64,000 nucleotides of DNA, from NCBI GenBank assembly GCA_947473355.1, contig CANJCQ010000004.1, forward strand, positions 1-64,000, written 5' to 3'. The notes beneath the pieces are model-generated. The model worked only from the letters and a program-made list of their open reading frames with translations, searched no databases and was not told where the DNA came from. The first letter of the stretch is position 1. Each line of letters begins with the position of its first letter. Position numbers and translations under genes: made by a program. This DNA is from Sphingomonadaceae bacterium (GTDB lineage Bacteria; Pseudomonadota; Alphaproteobacteria; Sphingomonadales; Sphingomonadaceae). Positions 36,332-46,217 of the stretch are shown piece after piece.

Positions 36332-37294
36332 TCAGGCTCCGGCGAGCGGGCCAGCGGCTGCCAGCAATGCGGCAGCATGGTCCGGGCTCACTTGCTCGAA
36401 ATGCTCGGGCAAGGCGATGTCCGGATGGAGCGCCAGGAACTGTTCTTCAACCGCCTGCGGCTTCAGGCCCGAGGCCCGCAGCGCCAGAGCCAGACGGGCA
36501 AGCTGGGTCTCGTTGATCGACATGACGGCCACATCGCGATCTTGCCCCGATGCCATGGCCAGTGCAGTCAGAAACAGCGCCGTTCCGGCATGACTGATCG
36601 AGAGTGCCGAAAGGGCTGCCCCGCCCATTCCGGCGATGAGCCGCGCGGCAAGTCCCAGCCGGGTGCGGGCCTCGTGGAATTCCAGACGAATAGCTGCCTC
36701 GGCTGCGGCAGCATGACTATCATCCTCGACCCCTGCCAAAGTGCGCATGGCGACGAGGACGCCGTGCAGCAAGTCGCCCGGCAATTCGGTCAGCGACAGC
36801 TGCATGCGCCGTTGCTCCTGGCAATATCGCGCCTGCGCGGCCAGCAGCTTCATCGCAAACGAGGCGGTTTCGGGATCAGGCGATGCCATCTGAGCCTGCA
36901 GCAGAGGCGAAAGCACGGGATCAAGCGCAAGCCGCGCGTGCAATTGCTGGGTCAGCTGCCATTCGCAGGCCAGAGCATGCAGATGGCCGAGCAGAGCCGG
37001 ACTGGCGCTCAGCGCATCCGCAAGTGCGTTCAGGTATTCAGCAGGGTGATCGACCCGCTCGAGCTCTCCCGAAGACCGGGCGCGGGCATCGAGCAACTGA
37101 CGCGCCAGATCGCTCAGCATACCGCGAACGCCTGAAATGATCGCATCCGAGAACATTGAGTTCGCGCCATTATCGAGCAAATGACGCAGAATCGGCGCAA
37201 CGTTTAACGCCGCCGCATCGCCGGCGCAGAGTTCCTCTCGCAGCAATGCTTCAACGCCACTGGCGCTCGGAGACTGGGCAGCACTATCCATCAT
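36332..37294 (-). CDS. helical protein of unknown function
   Basis: The 320-residue product is Ala/Leu-rich and predicted almost all alpha-helical, with no membrane segment, signal peptide or cysteine motif. It begins MMDSAAQSPSASGVEALLRE. A region near residues 225-245 (ARLIAGMGGAALSALSISHAG) is the most hydrophobic. The overall feel resembles helical-repeat DUF2336-like proteins, but I cannot assign it. It ends two bases before the start of the kinase-like gene, so the two are co-translated. Confidence 0.65.
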   Translation of the reverse strand: MMDSAAQSPSASGVEALLREELCAGDAAALNVAPILRHLLDNGANSMFSDAIISGVRGMLSDLARQLLDARARSSGELERVDHPAEYLNALADALSASPALLGHLHALACEWQLTQQLHARLALDPVLSPLLQAQMASPDPETASFAMKLLAAQARYCQEQRRMQLSLTELPGDLLHGVLVAMRTLAGVEDDSHAAAAEAAIRLEFHEARTRLGLAARLIAGMGGAALSALSISHAGTALFLTALAMASGQDRDVAVMSINETQLARLALALRASGLKPQAVEEQFLALHPDIALPEHFEQVSPDHAAALLAAAGPLAGA

Positions 37295-37324
37295 GCTCCC
37301 CTTACTAGCGCCACATGGTTAAGC

Positions 37325-38611
37325 TCATGTTAGCCGCGCTCGCCCACCTGGCCACACCACGGCAAAGAGGGCCAGCGTTGCGGCCAGGAGAGGCAGGGCC
37401 TGGCTGAGATGACCCAGGCCAGCCGCAATCGCCAGCACGAGCGCCAGCAATGCCCGATCGGCCAGCCAAACCGACCAGCCCCGGTCAGTTATTCGGGGAA
37501 GCAGTCTTACCAGGCACAGCAACATCAACGGTGCGAAGCCGCGTTGCCACAGCGAGCTCATCGGAAAAGGCCCGGCATTCCAGACCATTATGGCAATCAT
37601 GGCCAGATCAAGCGCCCATTCGAACAGCTTCACACGTGGCCAGCGCGCCGAAGCAAGCGCCAGTGATTCGCGCTCAATCGCATGCAATTGCGCCGCAGCG
37701 CGCCGCGTGATCCAGGCTAGGGCGCAAAGCACCAGCGCAGTCGCCGGAAAGCCGGCCCAGCCAATTCCGAGCCCCAGGATTGCCAGCGCCACAGCACACA
37801 GCACAACGATATTGCCGCCGCTGCCTGCGTGCAAAATGGCCGGTCCGAACGAGCGCACCGCGATGCGGGCAAGCGCAGTCCCTGGCGAATGCGGCTCATC
37901 GCCATCGAGATGCAGGCCTATCCACCCGGCCTCGGCAGCATGAGCCTCGGCATCGTTGCGGATCAACTTCCAGCGCAAACCGTCGCGCGCTTCGTTCGGC
38001 AAGGGACGCTGCTCTATTCCCGCCTGAAGTGCGATCCTGGTCAGCGCAGAGGCGGCGTCGCAATCGGCAGGAAGCTCCTGCAGGCGTTCGATCAGCCGGC
38101 CCGGTATCCGCATCAGGCCAGCAGAAGCGTGATTGAGATCGATCCGTTCGAAGCCGGCGGCAATGCCGCTGTCCACGCCCTGAACCACGACACAATGGCG
38201 GCCTTCAAGCAGAGCCAAAGCGCTTGCGACCGGTGCCAGAAGGCCATCGGCAACCACCACAACCTCATCGTTGGCAGTCACCAGCCCGGCGAGCGCTCGC
38301 GGGTCGGCAATGGTGTGAAACCGCGCGCCGGCCCGCTCCGCCACAGCCTGCAGATCCAACAGTTCGGGCGACAGTCCGCGGGCAATGCAGACAATGCGCT
38401 GACATTCTAGAGCCAGCGCCAGCGACAGCTGGAACCGCGCCAGGCTGGCCGGACCGATCCGCAGGAAGGCGCGCGGAGAACCCTCGGCCTCACCCGCAGA
38501 TGCGAGCATCGATAGCACAGCGACGCGCAGCGCCCGTCTCCTTTTAAGCTGGAATTTCGCAGCCCGGATTTCTGCAAGCAGGGCCGCTTCATAAGGGAGG
38601 CCGGCGGACAT
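37325..38611 (-). CDS. membrane protein with a nucleotidyltransferase-like N-terminal domain
   Basis: The product (428 residues from ATG 38611) has a soluble alpha/beta N-terminal region (to ~residue 255) in which NDEVVVVADGLLAPV, HCVVVQGVDSG and FERIDLNHASAGLMRIPG recall the nucleotide-sugar transferase-like fold, then four to five membrane helices (e.g. IVVLCAVALAILGLGIGWAG). Catalytic residues of a nucleotidyltransferase are not recognisable, so this is fold-level inference. A TTG at 38686 that overlaps the upstream gene is an alternative start. No named family recognised. Confidence 0.6.
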   Translation of the reverse strand: MSAGLPYEAALLAEIRAAKFQLKRRRALRVAVLSMLASAGEAEGSPRAFLRIGPASLARFQLSLALALECQRIVCIARGLSPELLDLQAVAERAGARFHTIADPRALAGLVTANDEVVVVADGLLAPVASALALLEGRHCVVVQGVDSGIAAGFERIDLNHASAGLMRIPGRLIERLQELPADCDAASALTRIALQAGIEQRPLPNEARDGLRWKLIRNDAEAHAAEAGWIGLHLDGDEPHSPGTALARIAVRSFGPAILHAGSGGNIVVLCAVALAILGLGIGWAGFPATALVLCALAWITRRAAAQLHAIERESLALASARWPRVKLFEWALDLAMIAIMVWNAGPFPMSSLWQRGFAPLMLLCLVRLLPRITDRGWSVWLADRALLALVLAIAAGLGHLSQALPLLAATLALFAVVWPGGRARLT

Positions 38612-38672
38612 GCCAAGTGCGGCCCGCCCCAATCCTGCCCTGGCCTGGCCGACCTCGACGGCCGGACTCGGG

Positions 38673-38975
38673 TCAGCCCGGATCAATCTCGATGAGATAG
38701 TGCTGCAAACGCCGCACGATCACCGGGTCACCCGGCGCGGCATCGAGCGCAAGTTCGGCAAGGTCTGTCAGGGGTTCGGCATGGAAGCTGGCCGCCAGCC
38801 CCTTGAGGCGCATTGCGGCCATTTGCCAGTTGCCATCGCAGCGCGAGCGGCTCAGCAAATCGATCTGACGCGACAGGCTGTCGATGAACGCACGGCGCAA
38901 TTCCGCCAGCAACTGCGGATCATCGCCGGCAGCAGCCGCCAAAGTCGCGTCCAGGGCACCTGATTCATAAGCCAT
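38673..38975 (-). CDS. Hpt-like protein lacking the phosphoacceptor histidine
   Basis: The 100-residue helical protein follows the Hpt pattern: GDDPQLLAELRRAFIDSL, a spacer, then GNWQMAAMRLKGLAASF. In Hpt domains the last segment reads AHxLKGxA; here the histidine position is Met55 (codon 38811-38813), while the following L-K-G is kept. It therefore cannot accept phosphate at the usual site. It is the first gene of a minus-strand operon that ends in a kinase-like protein with the same kind of loss. Divergent from the coiled-coil gene at 39045. Confidence 0.7.
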   Translation of the reverse strand: MAYESGALDATLAAAAGDDPQLLAELRRAFIDSLSRQIDLLSRSRCDGNWQMAAMRLKGLAASFHAEPLTDLAELALDAAPGDPVIVRRLQHYLIEIDPG

Positions 38976-39044
38976 TCCGGCGGTTTAACGGAAGAAGGTT
39001 AATCTGGGGTTTATCCTGTGGACAAGTGTGTTAGTATCAGCGGC

Positions 39045-41327
39045 ATGAACGGGGGAAACAAAATAGTCGCATTCGACGCTGGCAGCATTGATGCTGAACG
39101 CGAAGAATTCCTGCTGACCGAACAGGTCGAAGCGTCTGCAGCCGAGGTGCAGGACTGGAGCGAGGACTGGGCGCCAGCGCCAAGTCCCCGGCTTTGGCGC
39201 GCCATGGTTGCGCCAGCGCTTGCTCTCCTCGCAATCGTCGGCTGGACTTCCGTGTTTGCGTGGTCGAAACGTGCCGCCTTTGCGACCGCACCAGACCTCG
39301 ATCTGGTGATCGGCTGGATCGGCACGTGGTCGGGCCCGGTGCTGCTGGTCTGTGTGATCTGGCTGCTGGCCATGCGAACCAGCCGCCGCGAAGCGGGCAA
39401 ATTTACCGATGTCGCGCGCCAGCTTGGCGAGGATTCAGAGCGCCTCGCCGCACGGCTGACTTCGGTAAACGGTGAGCTCAGCATGGCGCGCGAATTCATC
39501 GCCGCGCAGACCCGCGATCTTGATTCACTGGGCCGCGTCGCGGTTGAACGGATCTCGCAAAACGCCGGCCAGTTGCAGGAGCTGATCCGGAACAACAGCG
39601 CGCAGGTTGAATCGATCGCAACAGTCAGCACCGCCGCTCTCGACAATATGGAAAAGCTGCGCGGGCAACTGCCGGTGATCGCCAATTCGGCGCGCGACGT
39701 GACAAACAATGTGGCCAGTGCCGGTCGCACTGCGCATGGCCAGCTGCAGGAAATGATCTCTGGCTTCAAGCGGCTCAACGAATTCGGCCAAGCCAGCGAA
39801 CGGCAGGTCGAAATCCTGCGCAAGGCGGTGGTCGATGCGCTGGCTGAGCTGCAAACCGAATCCGGGCAAATCGAAGAACTGGTGACGGGTCGCTTGGCGG
39901 GAATCGCCGAGCGTGGCACGACATTACGCAGTGAGCTGGAAGACTATCAGGCGACAGCCTTTGCCGCACTGGGCGCGCAGAGCGAGGCCATGGCCGAAGC
40001 AATCGCCAAGGCGCAAACCACGCTAGCGGAAGGCGAGACTGATCGCCTTGCGGCTCTGCGCAGCCGAATTGACCTGCTCAAGGCAGAAAGCACGTCGCTG
40101 GCGAGCCGTTTGAAGAGCGATGAGGATTCTGCACTTGAGGCACTGACCGACAAGTTGGCGGCGTTCGACGGCGAATTCGTCGCACGGCAATCACGCCATC
40201 AGGAGCATGTCCGCGCTGTTGAAACCCACAGTACTGAAGTGGTTGAGACTCTGGCCGAACTCGAAACCAGGCTGGTCGGTATCGCAGTGACTGCCGAAAC
40301 GGCAGGGCAGAACCTCTCGCTGGGTGCCGAAAACCTTGCAGGCCGGATCACTGAAAGCCGGGCGTCACTGGCTGGCGCTGAACAGCAGATCTCCGAGCTT
40401 ACCGACGCCAGCGTGCGCTTGCTTGAATTGATCCAGGCCGGATCGCAGCACAGCCGCGAGAATATTCCCGCTGCCCTGGCTGTCGCCGAACAACATCTGA
40501 GTAGTGTCGAAGCTCGGATCAAGGCCATGCACGATAGCGCCAGCAAAGTGGCCGAGCTTGGCGAGCGCATTCAGGGTGCGATCCGCACTTCGCAGCTGGA
40601 TATTGCCAGTTCGGCGAGTGGCCTTGAAGCATTGCATGTCCGCCTGGGCGAGCAGGCCGAGGGCCAGGGCACGGTGCTGGATAGCCTGCACCAATCGCTC
40701 GATGCCATTCAGGCGAAGAGCGCCGATCTGACGTCACAACTCGAAACCGAACTCAAGGCAGCTATCGAAAAGACTGTTCTCGATCGCAGCGACGCGATTG
40801 CAGCCCCAATCGAACAGGCCAGCCAGCGTGCTGCCGAGCTTACCCGCGAAACCACGATCCAGCTGCGCGATCAGCTTTCCCGGATCGATGAGCTGGCCGG
40901 AAATCTGGAACGCCGCGTCGCCCGTGCCCGCGAACAGGCCGAAGAGAAAGTCGAAAACGATTTTGTCCGGCGGGTGGCGCTGATCACCGAATCACTCAAT
41001 TCAAATGCCATCGACATTGCCCGCGCGCTGGACAGCGAAGTCAGCGACACGGCATGGGCCGCCTATCTCAAGGGAGACCGCGGCATCTTCACCCGCCGCG
41101 CGGTCAGCCTGATCGAGAGCGGCGAGGCCAAGGCGATCGTCCAGGTCTATGAGAACGACTCTGGGTTCCACGACCAGGTCAGTCGCTACATCCACGATTT
41201 CGAAGCCATGCTGCGACAGGTACTTTCGACCCGAGACGGCAACGCGCTGGGCGTGACACTGCTCTCTTCAGACATGGGCAAGCTCTATGTCGTGCTGGCC
41301 CAGGCAATCGAGCGGCTGCGGCGCTAG
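39045..41327 (+). CDS. membrane-anchored long coiled-coil protein
   Basis: The 760-residue product has an acidic N-terminus, two membrane helices (WRAMVAPALALLAIVGWTSV and GPVLLVCVIWLLAM, residues ~55-110), and then ~600 residues of Ala/Glu/Leu/Gln/Ser-rich helix with heptad spacing, ending in a compact C-terminal domain (VRRVALITESLNSNAIDIARAL to VVLAQAIERLRR). The layout is like a chemoreceptor signalling rod or a cell-envelope tether, but no receptor hairpin tip motif is seen. Often annotated only as an ATPase in sphingomonads; no P-loop is visible. An upstream GTG at 39018 is a less likely start. Confidence 0.75.
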   Translation: MNGGNKIVAFDAGSIDAEREEFLLTEQVEASAAEVQDWSEDWAPAPSPRLWRAMVAPALALLAIVGWTSVFAWSKRAAFATAPDLDLVIGWIGTWSGPVLLVCVIWLLAMRTSRREAGKFTDVARQLGEDSERLAARLTSVNGELSMAREFIAAQTRDLDSLGRVAVERISQNAGQLQELIRNNSAQVESIATVSTAALDNMEKLRGQLPVIANSARDVTNNVASAGRTAHGQLQEMISGFKRLNEFGQASERQVEILRKAVVDALAELQTESGQIEELVTGRLAGIAERGTTLRSELEDYQATAFAALGAQSEAMAEAIAKAQTTLAEGETDRLAALRSRIDLLKAESTSLASRLKSDEDSALEALTDKLAAFDGEFVARQSRHQEHVRAVETHSTEVVETLAELETRLVGIAVTAETAGQNLSLGAENLAGRITESRASLAGAEQQISELTDASVRLLELIQAGSQHSRENIPAALAVAEQHLSSVEARIKAMHDSASKVAELGERIQGAIRTSQLDIASSASGLEALHVRLGEQAEGQGTVLDSLHQSLDAIQAKSADLTSQLETELKAAIEKTVLDRSDAIAAPIEQASQRAAELTRETTIQLRDQLSRIDELAGNLERRVARAREQAEEKVENDFVRRVALITESLNSNAIDIARALDSEVSDTAWAAYLKGDRGIFTRRAVSLIESGEAKAIVQVYENDSGFHDQVSRYIHDFEAMLRQVLSTRDGNALGVTLLSSDMGKLYVVLAQAIERLRR

Positions 41328-41330
41328 AGC

Positions 41331-41618
41331 CTATTCCTTACCGTCAATTCCGGGCGGAGTGCCGAAGTAGTTGAAATCGTCCGGACCGATCCAGCCTTCG
41401 ACATAATTGGCATAAAAGAGACCGAAGAGAACGGCCGCCAGCACAGTCGCGCGCAGGGCGATCGTACGGGGACGAAAATTGGCAGGCGCGCTGTCTGCCT
41501 GCCCCGGTATCCTGTCGACCCCGGCTTCATCATGGGTACGGATACCGATCGACATGACGCAAAAGGCGCTGAGCACCCAGAACAGGAAGTAGATGGCGAC
41601 AATCGAGGTCCAGCGCAT
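41331..41618 (-). CDS. DUF1467 family membrane protein
   Basis: The 95-residue protein has two membrane helices (IVAIYFLFWVLSAFCVMSIG and ALRATVLAAVLFGLFYANYV) separated by the conserved loop GIRTHDEAG...PGQADSAPANFRP and followed by EGWIGPDDF. This is the DUF1467 pattern, found across alphaproteobacteria next to rnj at the end of the nuo cluster. Its function is unknown. It follows rnj by six bases and is convergent with the coiled-coil gene. Confidence 0.88.
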   Translation of the reverse strand: MRWTSIVAIYFLFWVLSAFCVMSIGIRTHDEAGVDRIPGQADSAPANFRPRTIALRATVLAAVLFGLFYANYVEGWIGPDDFNYFGTPPGIDGKE

Positions 41619-41624
41619 CGGCTC

Positions 41625-43259
41625 TTAATCCTCCAGCATCATGACTTGCACTTGCGGCTTCTTGCCTGACCAGCGCTGCGCTGCCCGGCGCGCCGCCAGC
41701 CGCGCAGCTTCGGTGCGTTTCGCCAGATCGCTACGTTCGCTATGGCTGAGGCGGCCGAGCGCTGTGACGACGTCCTTTTCGGCCTCGGCCACAAATTCGG
41801 CATAGTCTTCATCGAGTGGCAGGCCGAGCGCTGCCACTTTCGCCTTGCCTGATGCGGCAACCGCAACAGTCACCATGCCATTGAAAGCCAGCCGCCGCCG
41901 CATAACCATGGCCTCGCCATCGGCAGGCGCGATGATGTCGCCATCTAGCAACAGCCGTCCGGCGCGCACTTCGCCAAACTTGCCCGGCTTGCCCGGCGCG
42001 AGACGCACGAGATCGCCGTTCTTCTGGAAGACAGTCTGCTTGATGCCCGCGGCCCGGCCGACGCGGGTCTGCTCGCGCATGTGGCGCACTTCGCCGTGCA
42101 CCGGCACCAGCACTTCGGGGCGGATCCAGCCATAGAGCGCTTCGAGCTCGGGCCTGCCGGGATGTCCGGAGACGTGGATCGGGCTCTGCTTGCCGCTGAC
42201 CAGCAGCACACCGCGCCCGGCGAGAATGTTCTGGATGCGGCCGATGGCGATCTCATTGCCGGGAATCTCACGGCTGGAAAACAGCACGACATCGCCTTCT
42301 TCAAGGCTGATCTTGTGGCTGCCATCAGCGATACGCGCCAGCGCCGCACGCGGTTCACCCTGTCCGCCAGTGGCGACGATCAGCACTTCGCCGCGCGGCA
42401 GGTTCATCGCCGTTTCGAAATCGACGGTGTCGGGCAGATCTTTCAGATAACCACTGGCCTTGGCCGCCTCGATGATCCGGTCGAGCGAACGTCCGGCAAC
42501 ACAGAGCCTGCGATTGCTTGCCCTGGCAACTGCGCCCAGTGTCTGCAGCCGCGCCACATTCGAGGCAAAGGTGGTGACCAGCACCCGCCTGCCCTTGTGC
42601 TTCGCCACTTCCGCCGTGAGCCCGCGCAGCACGCCGCCTTCGGAGCCGGAGGGTTCGGGATTGAACACGTTGGTCGAATCGCAGACCAGCGCCAGCACGC
42701 CTTGATCGCCGATTTCAGTCAATTCCTGCACAGTCGCCGGAGTTCCGACCTGGGGCTCATCGTCAAGCTTCCAGTCGCCGGTGTGGAAAATATTGCCATA
42801 GGGCGTATCGATCAGCAGCGCGTTGCCCTCGGCAATCGAGTGGGCCAGCGGCACATAGCGGATGCCGAACGGGCCCAATTCGAAGCGGTCGAGATGGTCG
42901 ATGACGTTGAGTTCGACATCGCGCGCGATCCCCGCCTCGTCGAGCTTGTTCTGCACCAGCCGCGCGGTGAACGGCGTCGCATAGAGCGGCACGCCGAGAT
43001 CGGCGGCGAAATAGGGCACCGCACCGATGTGATCCTCATGGGCATGGGTCAGCACCACACCGATCAGGTCCTTGAGGTTATCCTCGATGAATTCGAGATC
43101 AGCGAAGACCAGATCGACGCCCGGATATTCGTTGCCGCTGAAAGTCATGCCAAGATCGACCATCAGCCACTTGCCGTCGCAGCCATAGAGATTGACGTTC
43201 ATGCCAATTTCGCCTGACCCGCCGAGCGCGAGGAAGAGCAACTCCTTACCAATTTTCAC
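41625..43259 (-). CDS. rnj: ribonuclease J
   Basis: This 544-residue beta-CASP metallo-beta-lactamase RNase has 5'-exo and endonuclease activity and matures rRNA and mRNA. The metal motif [11 protein letters not shown] gives His72, His74, Asp76 and His77; further metal ligands appear in HTGDWKLD and CDSTNVF. The beta-CASP part includes [11 protein letters not shown] and [14 protein letters not shown]. The GTG start overlaps the coaX stop (GTGA). The nuo-birA-coaX-rnj order is usual in alphaproteobacteria. Confidence 0.94.
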   Translation of the reverse strand: MKIGKELLFLALGGSGEIGMNVNLYGCDGKWLMVDLGMTFSGNEYPGVDLVFADLEFIEDNLKDLIGVVLTHAHEDHIGAVPYFAADLGVPLYATPFTARLVQNKLDEAGIARDVELNVIDHLDRFELGPFGIRYVPLAHSIAEGNALLIDTPYGNIFHTGDWKLDDEPQVGTPATVQELTEIGDQGVLALVCDSTNVFNPEPSGSEGGVLRGLTAEVAKHKGRRVLVTTFASNVARLQTLGAVARASNRRLCVAGRSLDRIIEAAKASGYLKDLPDTVDFETAMNLPRGEVLIVATGGQGEPRAALARIADGSHKISLEEGDVVLFSSREIPGNEIAIGRIQNILAGRGVLLVSGKQSPIHVSGHPGRPELEALYGWIRPEVLVPVHGEVRHMREQTRVGRAAGIKQTVFQKNGDLVRLAPGKPGKFGEVRAGRLLLDGDIIAPADGEAMVMRRRLAFNGMVTVAVAASGKAKVAALGLPLDEDYAEFVAEAEKDVVTALGRLSHSERSDLAKRTEAARLAARRAAQRWSGKKPQVQVMMLED

Positions 43260-44035
43260 TTAATTGCTGCCCTTTCGGCAAGAATGGCCAAGCCATCCAA
43301 AGTCAGGTCGCTGTCGACTGCATCAAAGATATCGCTGGCTTCATCGAACAGCAGGGCGAGACCGCCTGTTGCAATGACTCTGGCCGGGCGCCCTATTTCG
43401 CTGCGCATCCGCGCTATCAGGCCTTCCATCATCGCCACATAACCCCAGAACACCCCAATCAGCATCTGGTCCTCGGTGTTGGTGCCAATGACACTAGTCG
43501 ATTTGGGCACTTCGATGGCAATGCGCGGTAGTTTTGCAGTGTTATTGACCAATGCATCGAGTGACAGGTTGATCCCTGTCGCGATGATGCCGCCCTTATA
43601 GGCACCATTGGAATCGATAGAGTCCAAGGTGGTCGCAGTGCCGAAGTCGACGATGATCAGATCGCCGGAGTATTTCGCGTGGCCGGCAACTGCATTGACA
43701 GCGCGATCCGCCCCCAGCGAACGCGGATCGGGGACATCGATGTCGATATGGTAACTCGCTGCGCCCTCGCCCGCGATCAGCGGTTCGATGTTGAAATAGT
43801 GTTTTGCCAGAACCTGGAGGTTATGCAAAGCGCGCGGCACTACGGTTGAAATGATGATCTGGTTTATCGTCTTGCGATCCACGCCGCGGATTTCGAGCAA
43901 TTGCATCAGCCAGACGGCATATTCATCGCCAGTTCGGCGCGGATCGGTGGCGATGCGCCAGCGAGCCTTGATGGCGCGGCCTTCATAGATGGCGAAGACG
44001 ACATTGGTATTGCCGGCATCGATCGCAAGCAGCAT
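43256..44035 (-). CDS. coaX: type III pantothenate kinase
   Basis: CoaX phosphorylates pantothenate, the first step to coenzyme A. The 259-residue ASKHA-fold product has the phosphate loop [47 protein letters not shown] and ATGGLALLF. The ATG at 44035 gives the standard N-terminus; an upstream TTG overlapping the birA stop is possible. It is coupled to rnj at its 3' end. Confidence 0.94.
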   Translation of the reverse strand: MLLAIDAGNTNVVFAIYEGRAIKARWRIATDPRRTGDEYAVWLMQLLEIRGVDRKTINQIIISTVVPRALHNLQVLAKHYFNIEPLIAGEGAASYHIDIDVPDPRSLGADRAVNAVAGHAKYSGDLIIVDFGTATTLDSIDSNGAYKGGIIATGINLSLDALVNNTAKLPRIAIEVPKSTSVIGTNTEDQMLIGVFWGYVAMMEGLIARMRSEIGRPARVIATGGLALLFDEASDIFDAVDSDLTLDGLAILAERAAIK

Positions 44036-44040
44036 TCTGA

Positions 44041-44757
44041 TCAATCCTGTTTGAGGCGGACATCGCCTGCGTTGACTATGTGCAAGCTGCCATCACCTAG
44101 ACGAAGCTGCAAAAGTCCCTCGTCGGTCAAACCGGCAAAACTGCCCTCAAGACCCGCCTCATCTGGGTCGCCAAGCGTGAGCTCAGTGCCAAGCGGATGC
44201 CCGAGTGTCAGCCAGCGGGCAATCACTGGGGACAGGCCATAGGCGCGCCAGCGGCCAAGTTCCACTGCAAACTGGGCTGCGATGTCTGCGGCGAATGTAT
44301 CGCGGGTTGGAGCGCTGGCGAGATCGGCCAGGGCCACGGTGGCGCGATCAGGGAGCTTGGGGGCAGAAGCCAAGTTGACGCCGATCCCGATCACAACCGC
44401 CTCGCCGAATCTTTCGAGCAGGATCCCGGCCAGCTTGGCGCTGCCGATCATCACGTCATTGGGCCATTTGAGCATAGCACGGTGTGGCGGGGGCAAATGT
44501 TCCGCGATCACTTCATGCAACGCAATGCCGGCGACGAGCGCCAGCGTTGCCGGTGGCGGGTCGGCGAAGGCAGCGTGGACAACAGTCGAGCCCATGAAAT
44601 TGCCTGCGCCATCCTGCCATTCGCGCCCCAGCCGGCCGCGCCCGGCGGTCTGGCGGTCAGCGATCAGCCAATGGCCTTCGGGGACTTGTTCGGCGCCGCG
44701 AATGCGCGCGGCAAGGTCAGCGCTGGTCGAGCCGGTTTGGTGGATGGTTTCGATCAA
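44041..44757 (-). CDS. birA: biotin-[acetyl-CoA-carboxylase] ligase, short form
   Basis: BirA attaches biotin to the acetyl-CoA carboxylase carrier protein. The 238-residue product has the catalytic domain motifs [20 protein letters not shown] [36 protein letters not shown] and VIGIGVNL, and a small C-terminal SH3-like domain. The N-terminal DNA-binding domain of E. coli BirA is absent, so it is not a repressor. The start appears to be a TTG overlapping the nuoN stop (TTGA). Confidence 0.92.
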   Translation of the reverse strand: MIETIHQTGSTSADLAARIRGAEQVPEGHWLIADRQTAGRGRLGREWQDGAGNFMGSTVVHAAFADPPPATLALVAGIALHEVIAEHLPPPHRAMLKWPNDVMIGSAKLAGILLERFGEAVVIGIGVNLASAPKLPDRATVALADLASAPTRDTFAADIAAQFAVELGRWRAYGLSPVIARWLTLGHPLGTELTLGDPDEAGLEGSFAGLTDEGLLQLRLGDGSLHIVNAGDVRLKQD

Positions 44758-46217
44758 ACCGCGTGGAACAGCGCCGCAGCCGCGCTATCGGCATAATGCC
44801 CCAGCCACAGGGTCAGCAGGTAGCCCGCTGGCGAAATGATCAGCGCCGACAGCGCCAGCAGCGCCTGATGCATCCAGTCGCTCTTGCCCACGGCCTTGTT
44901 CGCGGGTTCATCGAAATAGAGAATCTTGACGATCTTGATGTAGTAGAACGCACCGATCACGCTGGCGGCAATACCCACTGCGGCGAGCGGCACCATCCCG
45001 GCCTGGACAGCAGCCTGGAACACCACGAATTTACCCCAGAAGCCAAACAGCGGCGGAATGCCCGCAAGGCTGAACATCACCATGGCGAGGCACAGGCTGA
45101 GCACCTTGCGGTGGCGCGAGAGGCCGGCAAGATCTGCGATGATCTCGACCGGCGCGCCGTCCGCATCCTTGAGCATCAGCACGGCGACGAAACCGCCGAC
45201 CGACATGGCGACATAGATCGCGAGGTAGACCAGCATGGCCGAGGCGCCTTGCGGGGTCGCTGCGGCAAGGCCGATCAGCATGAAGCCGACATTGTTGATC
45301 GAGCTATAGGCGAGCAGGCGCTTGATGTTCTGCTGCCCGATGGCGCCGAGCGCGCCGACCACGATCGAAGCCAGCGCCGCGAAAATCACGATCTGCTGCC
45401 AGGCGTGGGCCTGACTGCCAAAGGCGCTGAGCGAAACCCGCATGGTCAGCGCCAGCGCGGCAACCTTGGGCGCGGTGGCGAAGAAGGTGGTGACCGGGGT
45501 TGGCGAGCCTTCGTAGACGTCGGGCGTCCACATGTGGAACGGCACGGCGCTGATCTTGAAAGCGAGGCCTGCCAGCATGAATGTGATGCCAAACAGCGCA
45601 CCGTGCGACATGCCGCCGTGGAGCGCGGTGGAGATGCCCTCGAAGCTGGTGGTGCCAGTGAAGCCATAGGTCAGGCTCATGCCAAACAGCAGGATGCCGC
45701 TGGCCAGCGCGCCGAGCACGAAATACTTGAGCCCCGCTTCGGCCGAACGATCATCGCTGCGCAGAAATGCAGCCAGCACATAGGCCGAGAGTGAATTGAG
45801 CTCGAGCCCGATGTAGAGCGTGAGCAGATCGGTGGCCGAGACCATCATCCCCATGCCGAGCACGGCGAACAGGATCAGGATCGGATATTCCGCCCGCATC
45901 GCTTTCACGCGTTCGAAGAAGGCCGGGGCGACGATCAGTGAAGTGGCAGCTGCCGCATAGATCAGCAGCTTGGCGAAACTGGCAAAGGCATCAGCGCGGA
46001 ATTGGCCGAAAAATGCGACGGTATCGGGGCCTGACGCACCGCTGCACAGCGCCGGGGCGACCAGCACGGCGCAGGCGGCAATCGCGGCGACTGCTGCCCA
46101 AGTGATCAGGCGGCTCGCCTTGTCCCCGCCCCAGGCGGCGACCAGTAGCAGCACGAGGCCGGCAATGCTCAGCAGTTCTTCGGGCGCTGCGAGGCGCAGC
46201 GACTGGGACCAGTCCAT
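44754..46217 (-). CDS. nuoN: NADH-quinone oxidoreductase subunit N
   Basis: NuoN is one of the three antiporter-like, proton-pumping membrane subunits of complex I. The 487-residue product has about 14 membrane helices, the conserved GLELNSLSAYVLAAF (glutamate of helix 5), FKISAVPFHMWTPDVYEGSPTPVTTF and LLAYSSINNVGFMLIG, which carries the helix-8 channel region. Its ATG overlaps the nuoM stop by one base (TGATG), and its stop overlaps birA. Confidence 0.96.
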   Translation of the reverse strand: MDWSQSLRLAAPEELLSIAGLVLLLVAAWGGDKASRLITWAAVAAIAACAVLVAPALCSGASGPDTVAFFGQFRADAFASFAKLLIYAAAATSLIVAPAFFERVKAMRAEYPILILFAVLGMGMMVSATDLLTLYIGLELNSLSAYVLAAFLRSDDRSAEAGLKYFVLGALASGILLFGMSLTYGFTGTTSFEGISTALHGGMSHGALFGITFMLAGLAFKISAVPFHMWTPDVYEGSPTPVTTFFATAPKVAALALTMRVSLSAFGSQAHAWQQIVIFAALASIVVGALGAIGQQNIKRLLAYSSINNVGFMLIGLAAATPQGASAMLVYLAIYVAMSVGGFVAVLMLKDADGAPVEIIADLAGLSRHRKVLSLCLAMVMFSLAGIPPLFGFWGKFVVFQAAVQAGMVPLAAVGIAASVIGAFYYIKIVKILYFDEPANKAVGKSDWMHQALLALSALIISPAGYLLTLWLGHYADSAAAALFHAV

